This document shows, piece after piece, positions 8,864 to 17,714 of a DNA stretch of 64,000 bases (its first letter is position 1; every line of letters starts with the position of its first letter). The notes under the pieces were generated by a model, which saw only the letters and a program-made list of their open reading frames with translations, searched no databases and was not told the DNA's origin. Both the position numbers and the translations under genes were made by a program. The stretch lies in contig NZ_SZXJ01000027.1 of the NCBI RefSeq assembly GCF_005281345.1, positions 131,045 through 195,044 of the forward strand. Reading direction: 5' to 3'. Origin of the DNA: Citrobacter sp. wls619. GTDB taxonomy: Bacteria > Pseudomonadota > Gammaproteobacteria > Enterobacterales > Enterobacteriaceae.

Positions 8864-9151
8864 TTATTTAAAGTTAGCAATAATACCCTGGTCAATATCA
8901 CGGAAAGATTTAACAACGTTCGATTGCGCATTTTTGTAAAGAGTATACTCAGATAATGCAGACTGGTATGCTGCCAGATTAGCGGGGTTACTCGGATCTT
9001 TTTGTAAAGTCGTTAATGCATCATCCAGCGCTGTTCTAAGGTCTTGTGTACCTTGCTCAAATCCTAAAGCCATATTGCTAATGTATCCCGTACCAAACTC
9101 TGCGTTAGGAACAGTACTTGCATCATGTGAGATATTATTAAACGTAACCAT
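8864..9151 (-). CDS. sctF: SctF, needle filament subunit (PrgI/MxiH)
   Basis: This 95-aa protein polymerises into the extracellular needle. Its C-terminal two thirds follow PrgI closely: a KDPSNPANLAAYQ turn region and a C-terminal helix with LYKNAQSNVVKSFRDID, ending IIANFK. The two-helix hairpin with a Pro-containing loop is preserved. The N-terminus is about 15 residues longer than the 80-aa PrgI, and the extra residues are polar (NISHDASTVPNAEF). The GAGGAAATTAGA upstream supports the ATG at 9151. It is the second gene of the sctDFIJKL operon. Confidence 0.95.
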   Translation of the reverse strand: MVTFNNISHDASTVPNAEFGTGYISNMALGFEQGTQDLRTALDDALTTLQKDPSNPANLAAYQSALSEYTLYKNAQSNVVKSFRDIDQGIIANFK

Positions 9152-9177
9152 TCTAATTTCCTCTTATTCCATTAAAT

Positions 9178-10455
9178 TTAATAGGGATAAAGCCAGTGGT
9201 AATCAGATATGATGGCATAACTGTCATCACCGTTCCGATAGGTCAACGGCCGTAACCCTGGTTCGTCCAGCCCAAAATCAAACTGAATATATTCACTGCC
9301 ATAATTTTGTTTAAAACTGTCTATCGAATTCTGGATAACAGAGTACTGTTCTCTCTCGATAACACCATGAATAATAAAACTCGCTCTTAAAGTCGTAATG
9401 TCTGTTGTAAACTGAAATCCTAATTCGTTGAGTTTGCGTTTAGCAGATGCAATAATTTCTTGATCGGAAGATGAACTAATAATTGTATTTTTTACCCACG
9501 GGTAATTTTTACTAATCAAAGCGTTAAATGGCTTGCTGCACGTATCATTAGTACAACGTTCGGTACTAAACATTATTGTTAAAGCTGAAGCATCAGTGAG
9601 CTCAATTTTATGGAATGGGAGCTTCAACTCATGGAGCATTGCCGAGAGATCAAGGCGAGCAGATTCAAGAGATACGATATGAATTTTTTCTGCATTAATA
9701 TTGCTTTTATTAAGTTCCTGCCAGCCCCAGCCGGCATCGGTATCATTTTTCACAATGACATAAATACTGCCATCCTTAAGCTTAACAATATCAGGTTCAA
9801 CAGGAGACAATAAAGACAGTACTGACGCACTATTGTCCACCTTAGCGTAATAACCGATGAAAGAAGCGGCGGCTACAACAAGGATTACGGTGCTGAGAAA
9901 AATCAGCCAATAAAGTTGGCGACGAAAATATGAATTATCGGTTGATACTTTAGTAACTGAAATATCGGCAATACTATTATCCTGATGCAGATCAGAAAAT
10001 GCCTCAGTGGAATAATTTACAACGTCCTGATTCCAGGATTCGTCCTTGATTTTTAAGGCAATAGTTATCAGGCCAATCTTAACTGGGCTGTTCAGGCTTA
10101 AAACACGCTCTGAAGTCTCTCTGCCATTTTCCGAAGAAAGGAGGTCTTCTCCGGCAAGTGACAGTAGCTGGCAAGATACAGTCACGGTATCACTTTCAGC
10201 AGAGGTTATGAACGACAACAGAAAGCAGGTACTCTGCTCTGCAGGGGCCGGGACAACAACAGTGTTGATGCTGCTAAAAATAGACTGTTGTTCACTCTGT
10301 TCCGCAGTTAATAGCTGTTCCTGAGACATGAAGTAGACATGCACGTTTTCGCTGTGAGGTAATGGAATGTCTACTCCATACATCGAGCCAGAAAGCACCT
10401 TCATGACATAGTGGGGCAGGCAATCCATACCTACACGCTGCGAATTCTCTTCCAT
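9178..10455 (-). CDS. sctD: SctD, inner-membrane ring protein (PrgH/MxiG)
   Basis: This 425-aa bitopic membrane protein opens the reverse-strand basal-body operon. The N-terminal cytoplasmic region (residues about 10-130) corresponds to the FHA-like domain that recruits SctK. A single transmembrane segment lies near residues 175-197, and the periplasmic part carries the ring-building domains. The C-terminal segment (FDFGLDEPGLRPLTYRNGDDS... WLYPY) resembles the end of PrgH. The start at 10455 (MEENSQRV) has CGGGA upstream; the longer frame to 10476 lacks a good site. Slightly longer than PrgH (392 aa). Confidence 0.93.
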   Translation of the reverse strand: MEENSQRVGMDCLPHYVMKVLSGSMYGVDIPLPHSENVHVYFMSQEQLLTAEQSEQQSIFSSINTVVVPAPAEQSTCFLLSFITSAESDTVTVSCQLLSLAGEDLLSSENGRETSERVLSLNSPVKIGLITIALKIKDESWNQDVVNYSTEAFSDLHQDNSIADISVTKVSTDNSYFRRQLYWLIFLSTVILVVAAASFIGYYAKVDNSASVLSLLSPVEPDIVKLKDGSIYVIVKNDTDAGWGWQELNKSNINAEKIHIVSLESARLDLSAMLHELKLPFHKIELTDASALTIMFSTERCTNDTCSKPFNALISKNYPWVKNTIISSSSDQEIIASAKRKLNELGFQFTTDITTLRASFIIHGVIEREQYSVIQNSIDSFKQNYGSEYIQFDFGLDEPGLRPLTYRNGDDSYAIISDYHWLYPY

Positions 10456-10700
10456 AAAAATCCCGTACAACAACAAGGTTACTATGCTGATAAGCAGTCT
10501 AAGGGATAAAAAAAATGAAAAAAATAAACATTTATTTATTTATTCAGCCAAAAAGAAAATGGAAAAAATAAATAAAAATTTATGTGATATTTTTATGAAA
10601 GACATTAGCCTATGCAGAAAGCTAAGGCTCTTGGTGATAAAAAGGGTATTCAGTAGCAAAATGGCAGATGAGTTTGCTCCCAGGGAAGGGAATTTAAATT
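10456..10700. promoter_or_regulatory. Divergent intergenic region between sctD and the sctC/V operon
   Basis: These 245 bases separate two divergent T3SS operons and must hold both promoters. The region is extremely A-rich, with repeated ATTTATTTATT and AAAAATAAA blocks that suit H-NS binding, as is common for silenced islands. A 74-codon open frame runs through it, but its Lys/Asn-rich composition looks like translated AT-rich DNA. No individual operator could be assigned. Confidence 0.5.
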
Positions 10701-11075
10701 ATGAATAAACATTATATGTATAACAGGCATTTATCATTTATTACTGTGTTGATTTTATCAACCGTACTGTTCGGCTGTACAGTTAAAAAACCGGTAGAAA
10801 GAGGTATCGCATTGGTGCCTGACGAACACATTACGCATTCTACGCGTTTATTCAGGCAACAACTTGTGTACTGTGCAACGCAGTATCTTGCCGAAACTCG
10901 ACATGCAGATGCCGAAATTCAGTGGAATCTTCAGTCAAAAACCTTGACGATCAATAGTGCTGACCAAAATCTGGAACATTTCTTAAATATCTGTGTAACG
11001 GACGCCGTAGCAATGATGGCTGATGCTAGCGATAGCGGAAGTATGACAATTTCTGCCAACCAGAGTTCTGAATAA
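10701..11075 (+). CDS. Small lipoprotein, probable secretin pilotin (InvH/MxiM position)
   Basis: This 124-aa protein has a lipoprotein signal peptide (residues about 9-26, lipobox LFG|C). The mature part is about 99 residues with two further Cys residues that could pair. It opens the operon that leads to the secretin gene, where SPI-1-like systems encode or neighbour the pilotin that brings SctC to the outer membrane. Sequence similarity to InvH is not evident. Size and the mixed alpha/beta pattern are closer to MxiM, but this is inference. AGGGAAGGG about ten bases before the ATG supports the start. Confidence 0.7.
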   Translation: MNKHYMYNRHLSFITVLILSTVLFGCTVKKPVERGIALVPDEHITHSTRLFRQQLVYCATQYLAETRHADAEIQWNLQSKTLTINSADQNLEHFLNICVTDAVAMMADASDSGSMTISANQSSE

Positions 11076-11090
11076 AAACGGATGTAGGCC

Positions 11091-11873
11091 ATGAATGTTA
11101 AAGGAATTAAATGGTATTCAGGGAATAACCTCAGTCGTAGGCAGTTATCTGAAAAATTTATGCTATGTGTTTCACTAAGCACTGAAAATAAAACTGATCT
11201 TTGCCATAAGAATGTGTGGTGTGAAAACCTTATCTGGAAGATTGGCGAACAGGGAAGATTTTCACAGCATTTAGTCTATGGCCGCCAGATCAGAGATTTT
11301 CATCAGCAGTCACGGATTTTAACGGGTACTGTAAATATAGGGTATTTTTCTGAACTGCTTGCATTTCTTGATGCTGCGTATCAGGCTTACTCTGACGTAA
11401 ATACGAACAGGAATTCTGATGCTCAAAATAAGCATAATGGCAATGTATGCTTAAGATATTCAGAACTAGAACAATTATTTATTATTAGATACATCCGAAG
11501 AATTGATAATCTCGATTTTATCTCATTATGCGAATTTATACGACAGCAAGAGTCTTATATGATCGCCAACTATCTTATAGAAAATTATATTAATAATGAT
11601 ATAGGTAATGTTACTAACTTGAGTGAACGTTACGGTTTGTCATACTCGAATTTCAGGAAAAAAACGCAATTATATTTCGGGGATACAGTAAAAACCAGAA
11701 TGCAGGCATGGCGATTGACAAAAACAATGTTGGACATTGTGGAGACAAAAGAAAGCCTTACTCATATAGCAATGAGTAATGGGTTTAGCTCACAGTCTCA
11801 TTTGAACCAGGTTATCTTATCCTCTTTCGGTATGACGCCGTCCTCATTGAGGAAGATAAATGAAAAATTATGA
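11091..11873 (+). CDS. AraC/XylS-family transcription activator (InvF/MxiE-like)
   Basis: This 260-aa protein has a C-terminal AraC-type double helix-turn-helix domain. The first recognition region lies near residues 175-200 (NLSERYGLSYSNFRKKTQLYFGDTVKTRMQAWRL, about 178-212) and the second near 225-255 (LTHIAMSNGFSSQSHLNQ). It stands directly before the secretin gene, as invF and mxiE do. InvF works with the chaperone SicA to activate translocator and effector genes, and a SicA-like chaperone is encoded at 3184-3717. The N-terminal half is not recognisably a ligand-binding domain. It overlaps the next small gene by 14 bases. Confidence 0.88.
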   Translation: MNVKGIKWYSGNNLSRRQLSEKFMLCVSLSTENKTDLCHKNVWCENLIWKIGEQGRFSQHLVYGRQIRDFHQQSRILTGTVNIGYFSELLAFLDAAYQAYSDVNTNRNSDAQNKHNGNVCLRYSELEQLFIIRYIRRIDNLDFISLCEFIRQQESYMIANYLIENYINNDIGNVTNLSERYGLSYSNFRKKTQLYFGDTVKTRMQAWRLTKTMLDIVETKESLTHIAMSNGFSSQSHLNQVILSSFGMTPSSLRKINEKL

Positions 11874-12093
11874 TGTTTGTCATTCTGAACGGTATGAGTT
11901 GTTCCTGTTAACCGACGAGTATTTTATTGATAAGTATGCAGTTCTGTCAATGTTAGTGATGAAATTGAATCAATTTTTTGCGTGTAAAATTAGTATTAAT
12001 GATGGCTGGGTTTGTTTGTTTCCACTTGAATTATCGGATATGGAATTTCTCACGTCTTTCATGGATGGATATAGCAATGTTTTTCAGGACTGA
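11860..12093 (+). CDS. Unknown 77-aa protein between the AraC regulator and the secretin
   Basis: A short acidic open frame overlaps the regulator gene by 14 bases and the secretin gene by 17 bases. This packing suggests translational coupling rather than chance. No signal peptide is seen. Sequence ends SDMEFLTSFMDGYSNVFQD; the middle is hydrophobic and could be a small alpha/beta fold. SPI-1 has no gene between invF and invG. Another small protein at 14949-15248 has a vaguely similar hydrophobic-acidic end, but I cannot call them related. Function unknown; a small chaperone or regulator of the operon is possible. Confidence 0.55.
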   Translation: MKNYDVCHSERYELFLLTDEYFIDKYAVLSMLVMKLNQFFACKISINDGWVCLFPLELSDMEFLTSFMDGYSNVFQD

Positions 12094-13825
12094 AGCCGCA
12101 ATAAAAAATTTAAGTACACTCATTGTATTGGGTGCACTAAGCTATAGTGGAGTAGTTTCTGCTGTTGAAGATAATTCGACAAGTAATGGCATTCGGCAAT
12201 CGACCCACGGTAGCGATGTTACTTTAACGTCACCAATTAACAGTTTTACTGTCAGTAATAAGAGTGTTGATTTTGTTTTTAAAGCAATATCATCACAAAC
12301 TAATAAACCATTTATTGTAAGTTCACGCGCAAAAAAATATTCGGTGACAGGGCGGTTCGATCTTAATAAACCAATGGAAATGGTTGAACGAATCACGCAG
12401 GACTTAGGGTTAATTTGGTACTTTGATGGTTCAATATATTACATATATGAAGCCTCTGAAGCGAAAACAGCAATCATCCATTTCCCAGCCAGAAGCTATA
12501 GAGATCTGGAGGATTTTTTGCACAGCAATGGCATGTATGATGCACGATATCCACTTAAGATGAATATGCCATCCAATACGCTTTATATCTCTGGACCGCC
12601 AAAATATATTGAAATTGTGGTTGGCATAGCCGGCTTTATGGGAGAGGGATATTCTTCATCTAACAATGAATTAGTTATTGATACTGTAAAACTACGGCAT
12701 GTATTCGTGGATGATCGTACTTATAGCTATCGTGGACAAACGAAAACGATGCAAGGTATTGCTACCACAATTAACAACTTGTTTTCTGATAATGGAATTC
12801 AAGGAAAAAGTAATGTTGCAGTGAAAAAGCAAATTAAGCCAGAGTCTACAACTGAAACAGGAATTCTCGAAGAATCTGAATTTGGCGTGCGTGCTGAATT
12901 AAACGATATTGGCAGATTTTCTGGCGGTGAGATTAAAGTATTGCCATTTTCAGGTCGTAACAGTTTGCTTATCAAAGGTACGCAAGATCAAGTTAACATG
13001 ATAAAAGATCTTATTGCCCGCCTGGATATTCCTCGTAAGCAAGTCGAGTTTTCACTTTGGATTATTGATATTAATAAGGATGATTTAGAACAAATAGGCG
13101 TAAATTGGCAAGGGCAATATAAAGTCGGTTCGAACCTCCAGACATTTTTTAATGCCACAAGTATATTAACAAGCTCGCAAAGTGATATGTTTTTAGCAAC
13201 TGTTAATGCGCTAAGTCAGAGGGATAAGGCGAATATTGTATCTCGCCCCATCATCCTGGCCCAGGATAATATTCCGGCTATCTTTGACAATTCGCGTAGT
13301 TTTTATGTCAAATTGATGGGGGAAAGAGAAGTTTCGCTGCAGACAGTAACCTATGGTACCTCCATCAACGTTATCCCAATGATTTCAGATGATAATAAAC
13401 TCGTTGAGATGAATGTTGACATTACAGATGGAAATACGGTAGCAGATGATCAAGGTGATACTGCCACGGTAGATCAGTTACCGGTTGTGGGAAATACTGC
13501 AATCAGTACCATGGCTCGGGTGGCTGCCGGTCAGAATCTTCTAATTGGTGGCTATACACGCGATCAGTTGTCTGATGGTGTGACTAAAATCCCATTGCTT
13601 GGTGATATTCCATTGATCGGTAATTTATTTAAAACAAAGACAAACAATTCTTCGAAGGCCGTAAGACTCTTTTTGATTCAGCCCAGGATACTAGAAGATG
13701 ATTATAGCCACAAAGATGCACTTGATGGCTACATTAATGATGGATGGGATGCCATTAAAAATTATCAGAATAAGACGCAAAAAATTAATCAAGATGCTTT
13801 CATAACACCAACTCATCAGGGATAG
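12077..13825 (+). CDS. sctC: SctC, outer-membrane secretin (InvG/MxiD)
   Basis: This 582-aa secretin forms the outer-membrane ring. A signal peptide spans about residues 1-30 (hydrophobic STLIVLGALSYSGVVSA). N-terminal N0 and N1 domains follow, including the LGLIWYFDGS motif shared with InvG, and the C-terminal secretin barrel includes VPAIFDN-like and VGNTAIST/GGYTRD motifs typical of the gate and lip. The start at 12077 has GGAT six to seven bases upstream and gives a proper signal peptide; the open frame extends back to 11978 with no sign of coding. It overlaps the preceding small ORF. Confidence 0.96.
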   Translation: MFFRTEAAIKNLSTLIVLGALSYSGVVSAVEDNSTSNGIRQSTHGSDVTLTSPINSFTVSNKSVDFVFKAISSQTNKPFIVSSRAKKYSVTGRFDLNKPMEMVERITQDLGLIWYFDGSIYYIYEASEAKTAIIHFPARSYRDLEDFLHSNGMYDARYPLKMNMPSNTLYISGPPKYIEIVVGIAGFMGEGYSSSNNELVIDTVKLRHVFVDDRTYSYRGQTKTMQGIATTINNLFSDNGIQGKSNVAVKKQIKPESTTETGILEESEFGVRAELNDIGRFSGGEIKVLPFSGRNSLLIKGTQDQVNMIKDLIARLDIPRKQVEFSLWIIDINKDDLEQIGVNWQGQYKVGSNLQTFFNATSILTSSQSDMFLATVNALSQRDKANIVSRPIILAQDNIPAIFDNSRSFYVKLMGEREVSLQTVTYGTSINVIPMISDDNKLVEMNVDITDGNTVADDQGDTATVDQLPVVGNTAISTMARVAAGQNLLIGGYTRDQLSDGVTKIPLLGDIPLIGNLFKTKTNNSSKAVRLFLIQPRILEDDYSHKDALDGYINDGWDAIKNYQNKTQKINQDAFITPTHQG

Positions 13826-13828
13826 AAT

Positions 13829-14956
13829 ATGGCATTAGAATCTTTGCCGATGTCCCGCATCCGAAGTGCGGGAGGGATTGGCGATTTAAGCAACGTCCTT
13901 GCTAAGATGCAGGACGATGCAGAGGTGAAGGTTGAGAAAAGTTCTTTTTCAGTCGCGATGACTATGGCCGATGATATGTCAGCGTTATTGAGTTCTTTTC
14001 TGCAGAATAACCGTGCGGCGAAGGCAAAACCTTCATCACCCGAAAGCATTGCTGAAGAGTGTGAAGCCTCAATAAAGGAGAAAACACCAAACTGTGTGGT
14101 TAAAATCAATGATTTTGCCAAAGGTGGAGCAATGACGGCAAAACAATTGTTACATTATCTGCATCAATTATTCGCCGATCCGACAGAAATTGCTTTACTT
14201 TTGCACGCATTTATTCTGATGAAAAAGAAGAAAAAAGACGATGATGAGTTACCTGATATTACTTCGGATATCCTCGAATCTGCACTTGAATATTTGATGA
14301 AGGGACCTGACCGGAAAAAGGTAAAAGCAGGTATTAACAGTGCAAGTACAGCCAGAAAATTTAGTTTGCTACTAAAACAAAATGAGCAGTCATTGCGTAA
14401 AGCTTATGAGGGTTTTCTTACGCAAAATCTTGATCCATTAGAAATATACCAGATGTCGATTGAGAAATTTGGCATTGAAAATCGCTATGCTGTACTGGAT
14501 TACTATTCTCAGGCTCTGCATTATGATATTAATAGCTATGACCCTTCATGCAGTACACTTGAATTTGGCACTTTACTAGAAGCAAATTTTAGAATGAATA
14601 TACTTCGTTCTGCCGATCAGATGTTTATGTCGAAGATGAATGAAGGTGAGTATATTCCGTCAACAAATGAAAGAGATTTCAGATTGCTTGATTTCTTTTT
14701 TCATATTATTTTGCAACCTGATGAAGCTAAGAATTTAACGATTGAACTGGTTAGCAACTGTATGAAATATTATCCAGGTAGCGATAAAACCAATTTTGTT
14801 CAACAAATTTATTCTGCCATTAAGCCACTTCCATTTGCGATCTTTGCAGATAATTTGGCCGATGCTGAAAAAATGAAAATGAGTGTTGAGAATACTCTTG
14901 CAATGATTATCGACGGGTTTGCTCGTTTTACTCATATCGGAAGGATATATGGTTAA
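13829..14956 (+). CDS. sctW: SctW, gatekeeper/switch protein (InvE/MxiC)
   Basis: This 375-aa protein is in the invE position between secretin and export gate. SctW proteins hold back effectors until translocators have been secreted and host contact is made. The N-terminal 70 residues are Ser/Ala/Asp-rich and likely the chaperone-binding and secretion part. The rest is helical (X-bundle) with a short Lys-rich stretch (KKKKKDDDELP) near residue 131. The RBS AGGGA lies eight bases before the ATG. The last bases overlap the next small gene. Confidence 0.9.
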   Translation: MALESLPMSRIRSAGGIGDLSNVLAKMQDDAEVKVEKSSFSVAMTMADDMSALLSSFLQNNRAAKAKPSSPESIAEECEASIKEKTPNCVVKINDFAKGGAMTAKQLLHYLHQLFADPTEIALLLHAFILMKKKKKDDDELPDITSDILESALEYLMKGPDRKKVKAGINSASTARKFSLLLKQNEQSLRKAYEGFLTQNLDPLEIYQMSIEKFGIENRYAVLDYYSQALHYDINSYDPSCSTLEFGTLLEANFRMNILRSADQMFMSKMNEGEYIPSTNERDFRLLDFFFHIILQPDEAKNLTIELVSNCMKYYPGSDKTNFVQQIYSAIKPLPFAIFADNLADAEKMKMSVENTLAMIIDGFARFTHIGRIYG

Positions 14957-15248
14957 TAGCGGACTGGAGAATGAGGTAAGCAATTTGCTGGCCGGAGAAG
15001 AAATCTCTGTTACATTCAAGGGAAAATTATTCCGTTTTTGTCGATATGGAGTATGGTACTTTGTAATGGTGGAAATGCCAATAAATGTAATCGATCTTTC
15101 TGCATGGTTATATAAAAACAGTGAAATGCTTAGCCACAAGGAGCAAGTTCTATCGTATCACGATAAAGTTTATTATTGTGTGTTGCAGAAAAAAATAGAT
15201 ATAGCTCTTATATACGAGAATTTTATAAAGTATATAGGGTGTAATTAA
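14949..15248 (+). CDS. Unknown 99-aa protein between sctW and sctV
   Basis: The ATG at 14949 lies inside the last codons of sctW and has a strong GGAAGGA site, so it is very probably translated. The product is aromatic-rich (FRFCRYGVWYFVMVEMP), mixed charge, without a signal peptide or long membrane segment. SPI-1 and Mxi-Spa have no gene between invE/mxiC and invA/mxiA. By size it could be a small T3SS chaperone or a co-chaperone for the gatekeeper, as SctW in other families needs such partners; this is inference from position only. Confidence 0.65.
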   Translation: MVNSGLENEVSNLLAGEEISVTFKGKLFRFCRYGVWYFVMVEMPINVIDLSAWLYKNSEMLSHKEQVLSYHDKVYYCVLQKKIDIALIYENFIKYIGCN

Positions 15249-15274
15249 CATTTATAGCGTAGTCTGAGAAAGAT

Positions 15275-17305
15275 ATGTGGCAAAGAATAGCGCAGAGACC
15301 AGAATTGTTTTTGGTTGTGTTGATGATATTAATATTAGCTATGTTGATTATACCATTACCAACATGGCTTATTGATGTACTATTAGCTTTTAATATTACA
15401 TTTTCCATTTTAATATTTATTGGCACATTTTACATACAGAAAGTGTTGGAATTTTCTGCACTGCCTTCACTTTTGCTCATTACAACGCTCTTCCGTCTTG
15501 CGTTATCTATCAGTACCAGCCGTATGATACTGGTGCAGGCTGATGCAGGACACATTATTACAACATTTGGTAACTTCGTTATTGCAGGGGATATTGTTGT
15601 CGGCTTTATTATTTTTTCAATTGTTACACTTTTTCAATTTATTGTTATAACAAAAGGTTCAGAGCGTGTCGCAGAAGTTAGCGCACGTTTTTCTCTTGAC
15701 GCCATGCCCGGTAAACAGATGAGTATTGATGCGGATCTGCGAGCGGGAAATATTGATGCTGATGATGCCCAACGGCGGCGCTCCATGCTGGAAAAGGAGA
15801 GCCAACTGTATGGTGCATTAGATGGTACAATGAAATTTATCAAGGGCGATGCAATTGCCAGCATTGTGATTATTTTTGTCAACTTTATTGGCGGTGTTTC
15901 TATTGGCATGGGGCGCCATGGTATGTCCTTTAGTGGGGCTACCGATGTCTATACGATTTTAACTATTGGCGATGCCCTGGTCGCTCAGATTCCGGCTTTG
16001 CTTATTTCTATCGGTACCGGCTTTGTGGTAACAAGGGTTAGTGAGGATGGAAAAAATCTGGGTAACAATATCATTGATCAGATTTTCCAGCGTGATTTTG
16101 TTTTGATTGTTACGGCAATTGTAGCCATTTTAATTGGTTGTCTCCCGGGATTTCCGCTGATCGTCTTTATGCTTATAGCCGGCATTATTCTTGCTGTTTA
16201 TTTTAATCGTACGTTGAAAGCTAAAAAGCAGGCAACGTCTTCGGGGAGTATAAAAACGAGTCCAGGGGGGAGTTCTGGTAGTGAAGGATATACTCTTTTA
16301 CCCACGGCAAGTATTGTACCTGAAACTGTACCGTTGATGGTAATGCTCCCGGAGCAGGGTTTTAGCGATCTGGATCTTGAACATTTTGGTATGCGTTTTT
16401 CACAGGATTTTTATCTTAACTATGGCATTGAACTCCCGAAAGTCAGTGTAATAATGAGTCCAAACGTACAGTTGAACCATGTTGTTGTCCTGATCAATGA
16501 AGTTACTGCAGGTGTATTTCCAATTAACTTTGGGTATTTTAAACTTTTGAATCTTGACGGTATTATTGATTTACCCGGTATTGATGTAATCACTACTGAA
16601 TATGGAAATGAAAATGAATACTGGGTTGCAGAGCAGAGCCAGGAGTTATGTTCATCTTTGGGATTCACGTTGCGTTCGGCAGAAGATGAAATGATGCTCT
16701 CTTTTCAGTCGCTGGTGACTGCACAGATTCCTGAGCTATTTGGCATTCAGGAAACTAAAAATATTATGGATAAATTTGAACGCCAGTATCCTGAGCTATT
16801 AAAGGAAACTTACAGACATTGTACTGTCCAGCGAGTATCTGAAGTATTACAGCGTTTGTTAAGTGAACGCATTTCAGTAAGAAATATGAAAGCAGTGTTG
16901 GAAGCGCTGGCATTGTGGGGAGGGAAAGAGAGAGATACTATCCAGTTGGTAGAGCATGTACGCACTGCGTTGGCCCGCTATATTTCGGATAAGTTTTCGA
17001 CTGAAAATGTATTATCAGTTATGGTGTTATCACCTGAGATTGAAAATAAAATTCGTAAAGGAATCAAAACATCTGCTTCTGGATCATTTATCAATATGGA
17101 ACCGGAAGATAATGAGTTTGTTATTGATAGGTTTGAACATCATTTATTGAACCTTTCACGAAAGGATGTTGTATTTCTAACTGCAGTTGATATCAGACGC
17201 TATACTAAACGTTTGATAATGTCGCAATTTTCTGATCTGGATGTCATTTCATTTGGCGAAATATCAGAAAGTGTTAAAGTTAACGTAATCAAAATGGTGG
17301 ATTAA
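15275..17305 (+). CDS. sctV: SctV, major export-gate protein (InvA/MxiA)
   Basis: This 676-aa protein forms the nonameric export gate. The N-terminal half has about eight membrane segments (residues 1-320) with the conserved FHIPEP-type cytosolic loop (about residues 128-190, including RFSLDAMPGKQMSIDADLRAG at about 130-150). A Ser/Gly-rich linker near residues 322-345 joins the large cytoplasmic ring domain that receives chaperone-substrate complexes. Length matches InvA (685 aa). It is followed after four bases by the InvB-like chaperone. Confidence 0.97.
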   Translation: MWQRIAQRPELFLVVLMILILAMLIIPLPTWLIDVLLAFNITFSILIFIGTFYIQKVLEFSALPSLLLITTLFRLALSISTSRMILVQADAGHIITTFGNFVIAGDIVVGFIIFSIVTLFQFIVITKGSERVAEVSARFSLDAMPGKQMSIDADLRAGNIDADDAQRRRSMLEKESQLYGALDGTMKFIKGDAIASIVIIFVNFIGGVSIGMGRHGMSFSGATDVYTILTIGDALVAQIPALLISIGTGFVVTRVSEDGKNLGNNIIDQIFQRDFVLIVTAIVAILIGCLPGFPLIVFMLIAGIILAVYFNRTLKAKKQATSSGSIKTSPGGSSGSEGYTLLPTASIVPETVPLMVMLPEQGFSDLDLEHFGMRFSQDFYLNYGIELPKVSVIMSPNVQLNHVVVLINEVTAGVFPINFGYFKLLNLDGIIDLPGIDVITTEYGNENEYWVAEQSQELCSSLGFTLRSAEDEMMLSFQSLVTAQIPELFGIQETKNIMDKFERQYPELLKETYRHCTVQRVSEVLQRLLSERISVRNMKAVLEALALWGGKERDTIQLVEHVRTALARYISDKFSTENVLSVMVLSPEIENKIRKGIKTSASGSFINMEPEDNEFVIDRFEHHLLNLSRKDVVFLTAVDIRRYTKRLIMSQFSDLDVISFGEISESVKVNVIKMVD

Positions 17306-17309
17306 CTAA

Positions 17310-17714
17310 ATGGATATTTCAATAATTGTAGATACCCTCAAGAAGGCGCTTGAAATAATGGGATGTGATCCATCGCTGATCTCTGATATAGATCATCATT
17401 CCACAATCGAACTTAGTTTTGGTGAAAAACCATCAATTATGTTTAGTACTGTTAACGGTGTTGTGGTTCTTTGGAGTACTGTTGCAAAATATGATCGTCA
17501 TGCCTTATTAAATGCTGCTCCACAACTTATAGAATCATTGGTAGCAACTTGTGACTGGAGCATGACAGGCCAGTTACAGCTGGTTGAAGATGATGGAAGT
17601 TTTGTTCTACGAGTATTTTTAAGTGACAATGCAATTGAACAAGGTGAGTTACTGGCGGATGTATTGAGCGAGTTTTATGAGCGTGTAGATGAATTTAGCC
17701 AGGCGCTAAAATAA
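17310..17714 (+). CDS. InvB/Spa15-type class IB effector chaperone
   Basis: This 134-aa acidic protein lies between sctV and sctN exactly as invB (SPI-1) and spa15 (Shigella) do. These chaperones bind several effectors and deliver them to the ATPase. The alpha/beta pattern fits the family: an N-terminal helix, central strands (SIMFSTVNGVVVLWSTV) and a C-terminal acidic helix. Its stop overlaps the sctN start by one base. Because none of the known InvB clients (SipA, SopE-like) is encoded here, its substrates are probably elsewhere in the genome. Confidence 0.88.
   Translation: MDISIIVDTLKKALEIMGCDPSLISDIDHHSTIELSFGEKPSIMFSTVNGVVVLWSTVAKYDRHALLNAAPQLIESLVATCDWSMTGQLQLVEDDGSFVLRVFLSDNAIEQGELLADVLSEFYERVDEFSQALK

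Noticed and set aside
10484-10708. 74-codon forward open frame upstream of the lipoprotein gene
   Set aside because: Composition is Lys/Asn/Ile-rich as expected of translated A-rich DNA, there is no clear ribosome binding site, and it occupies the divergent promoter region.
11978-12076. N-terminal extension of the secretin back to 11978
   Set aside because: It would place about 33 residues before the signal peptide and lies within the 77-aa gene in another frame; the start at 12077 gives a proper signal peptide.
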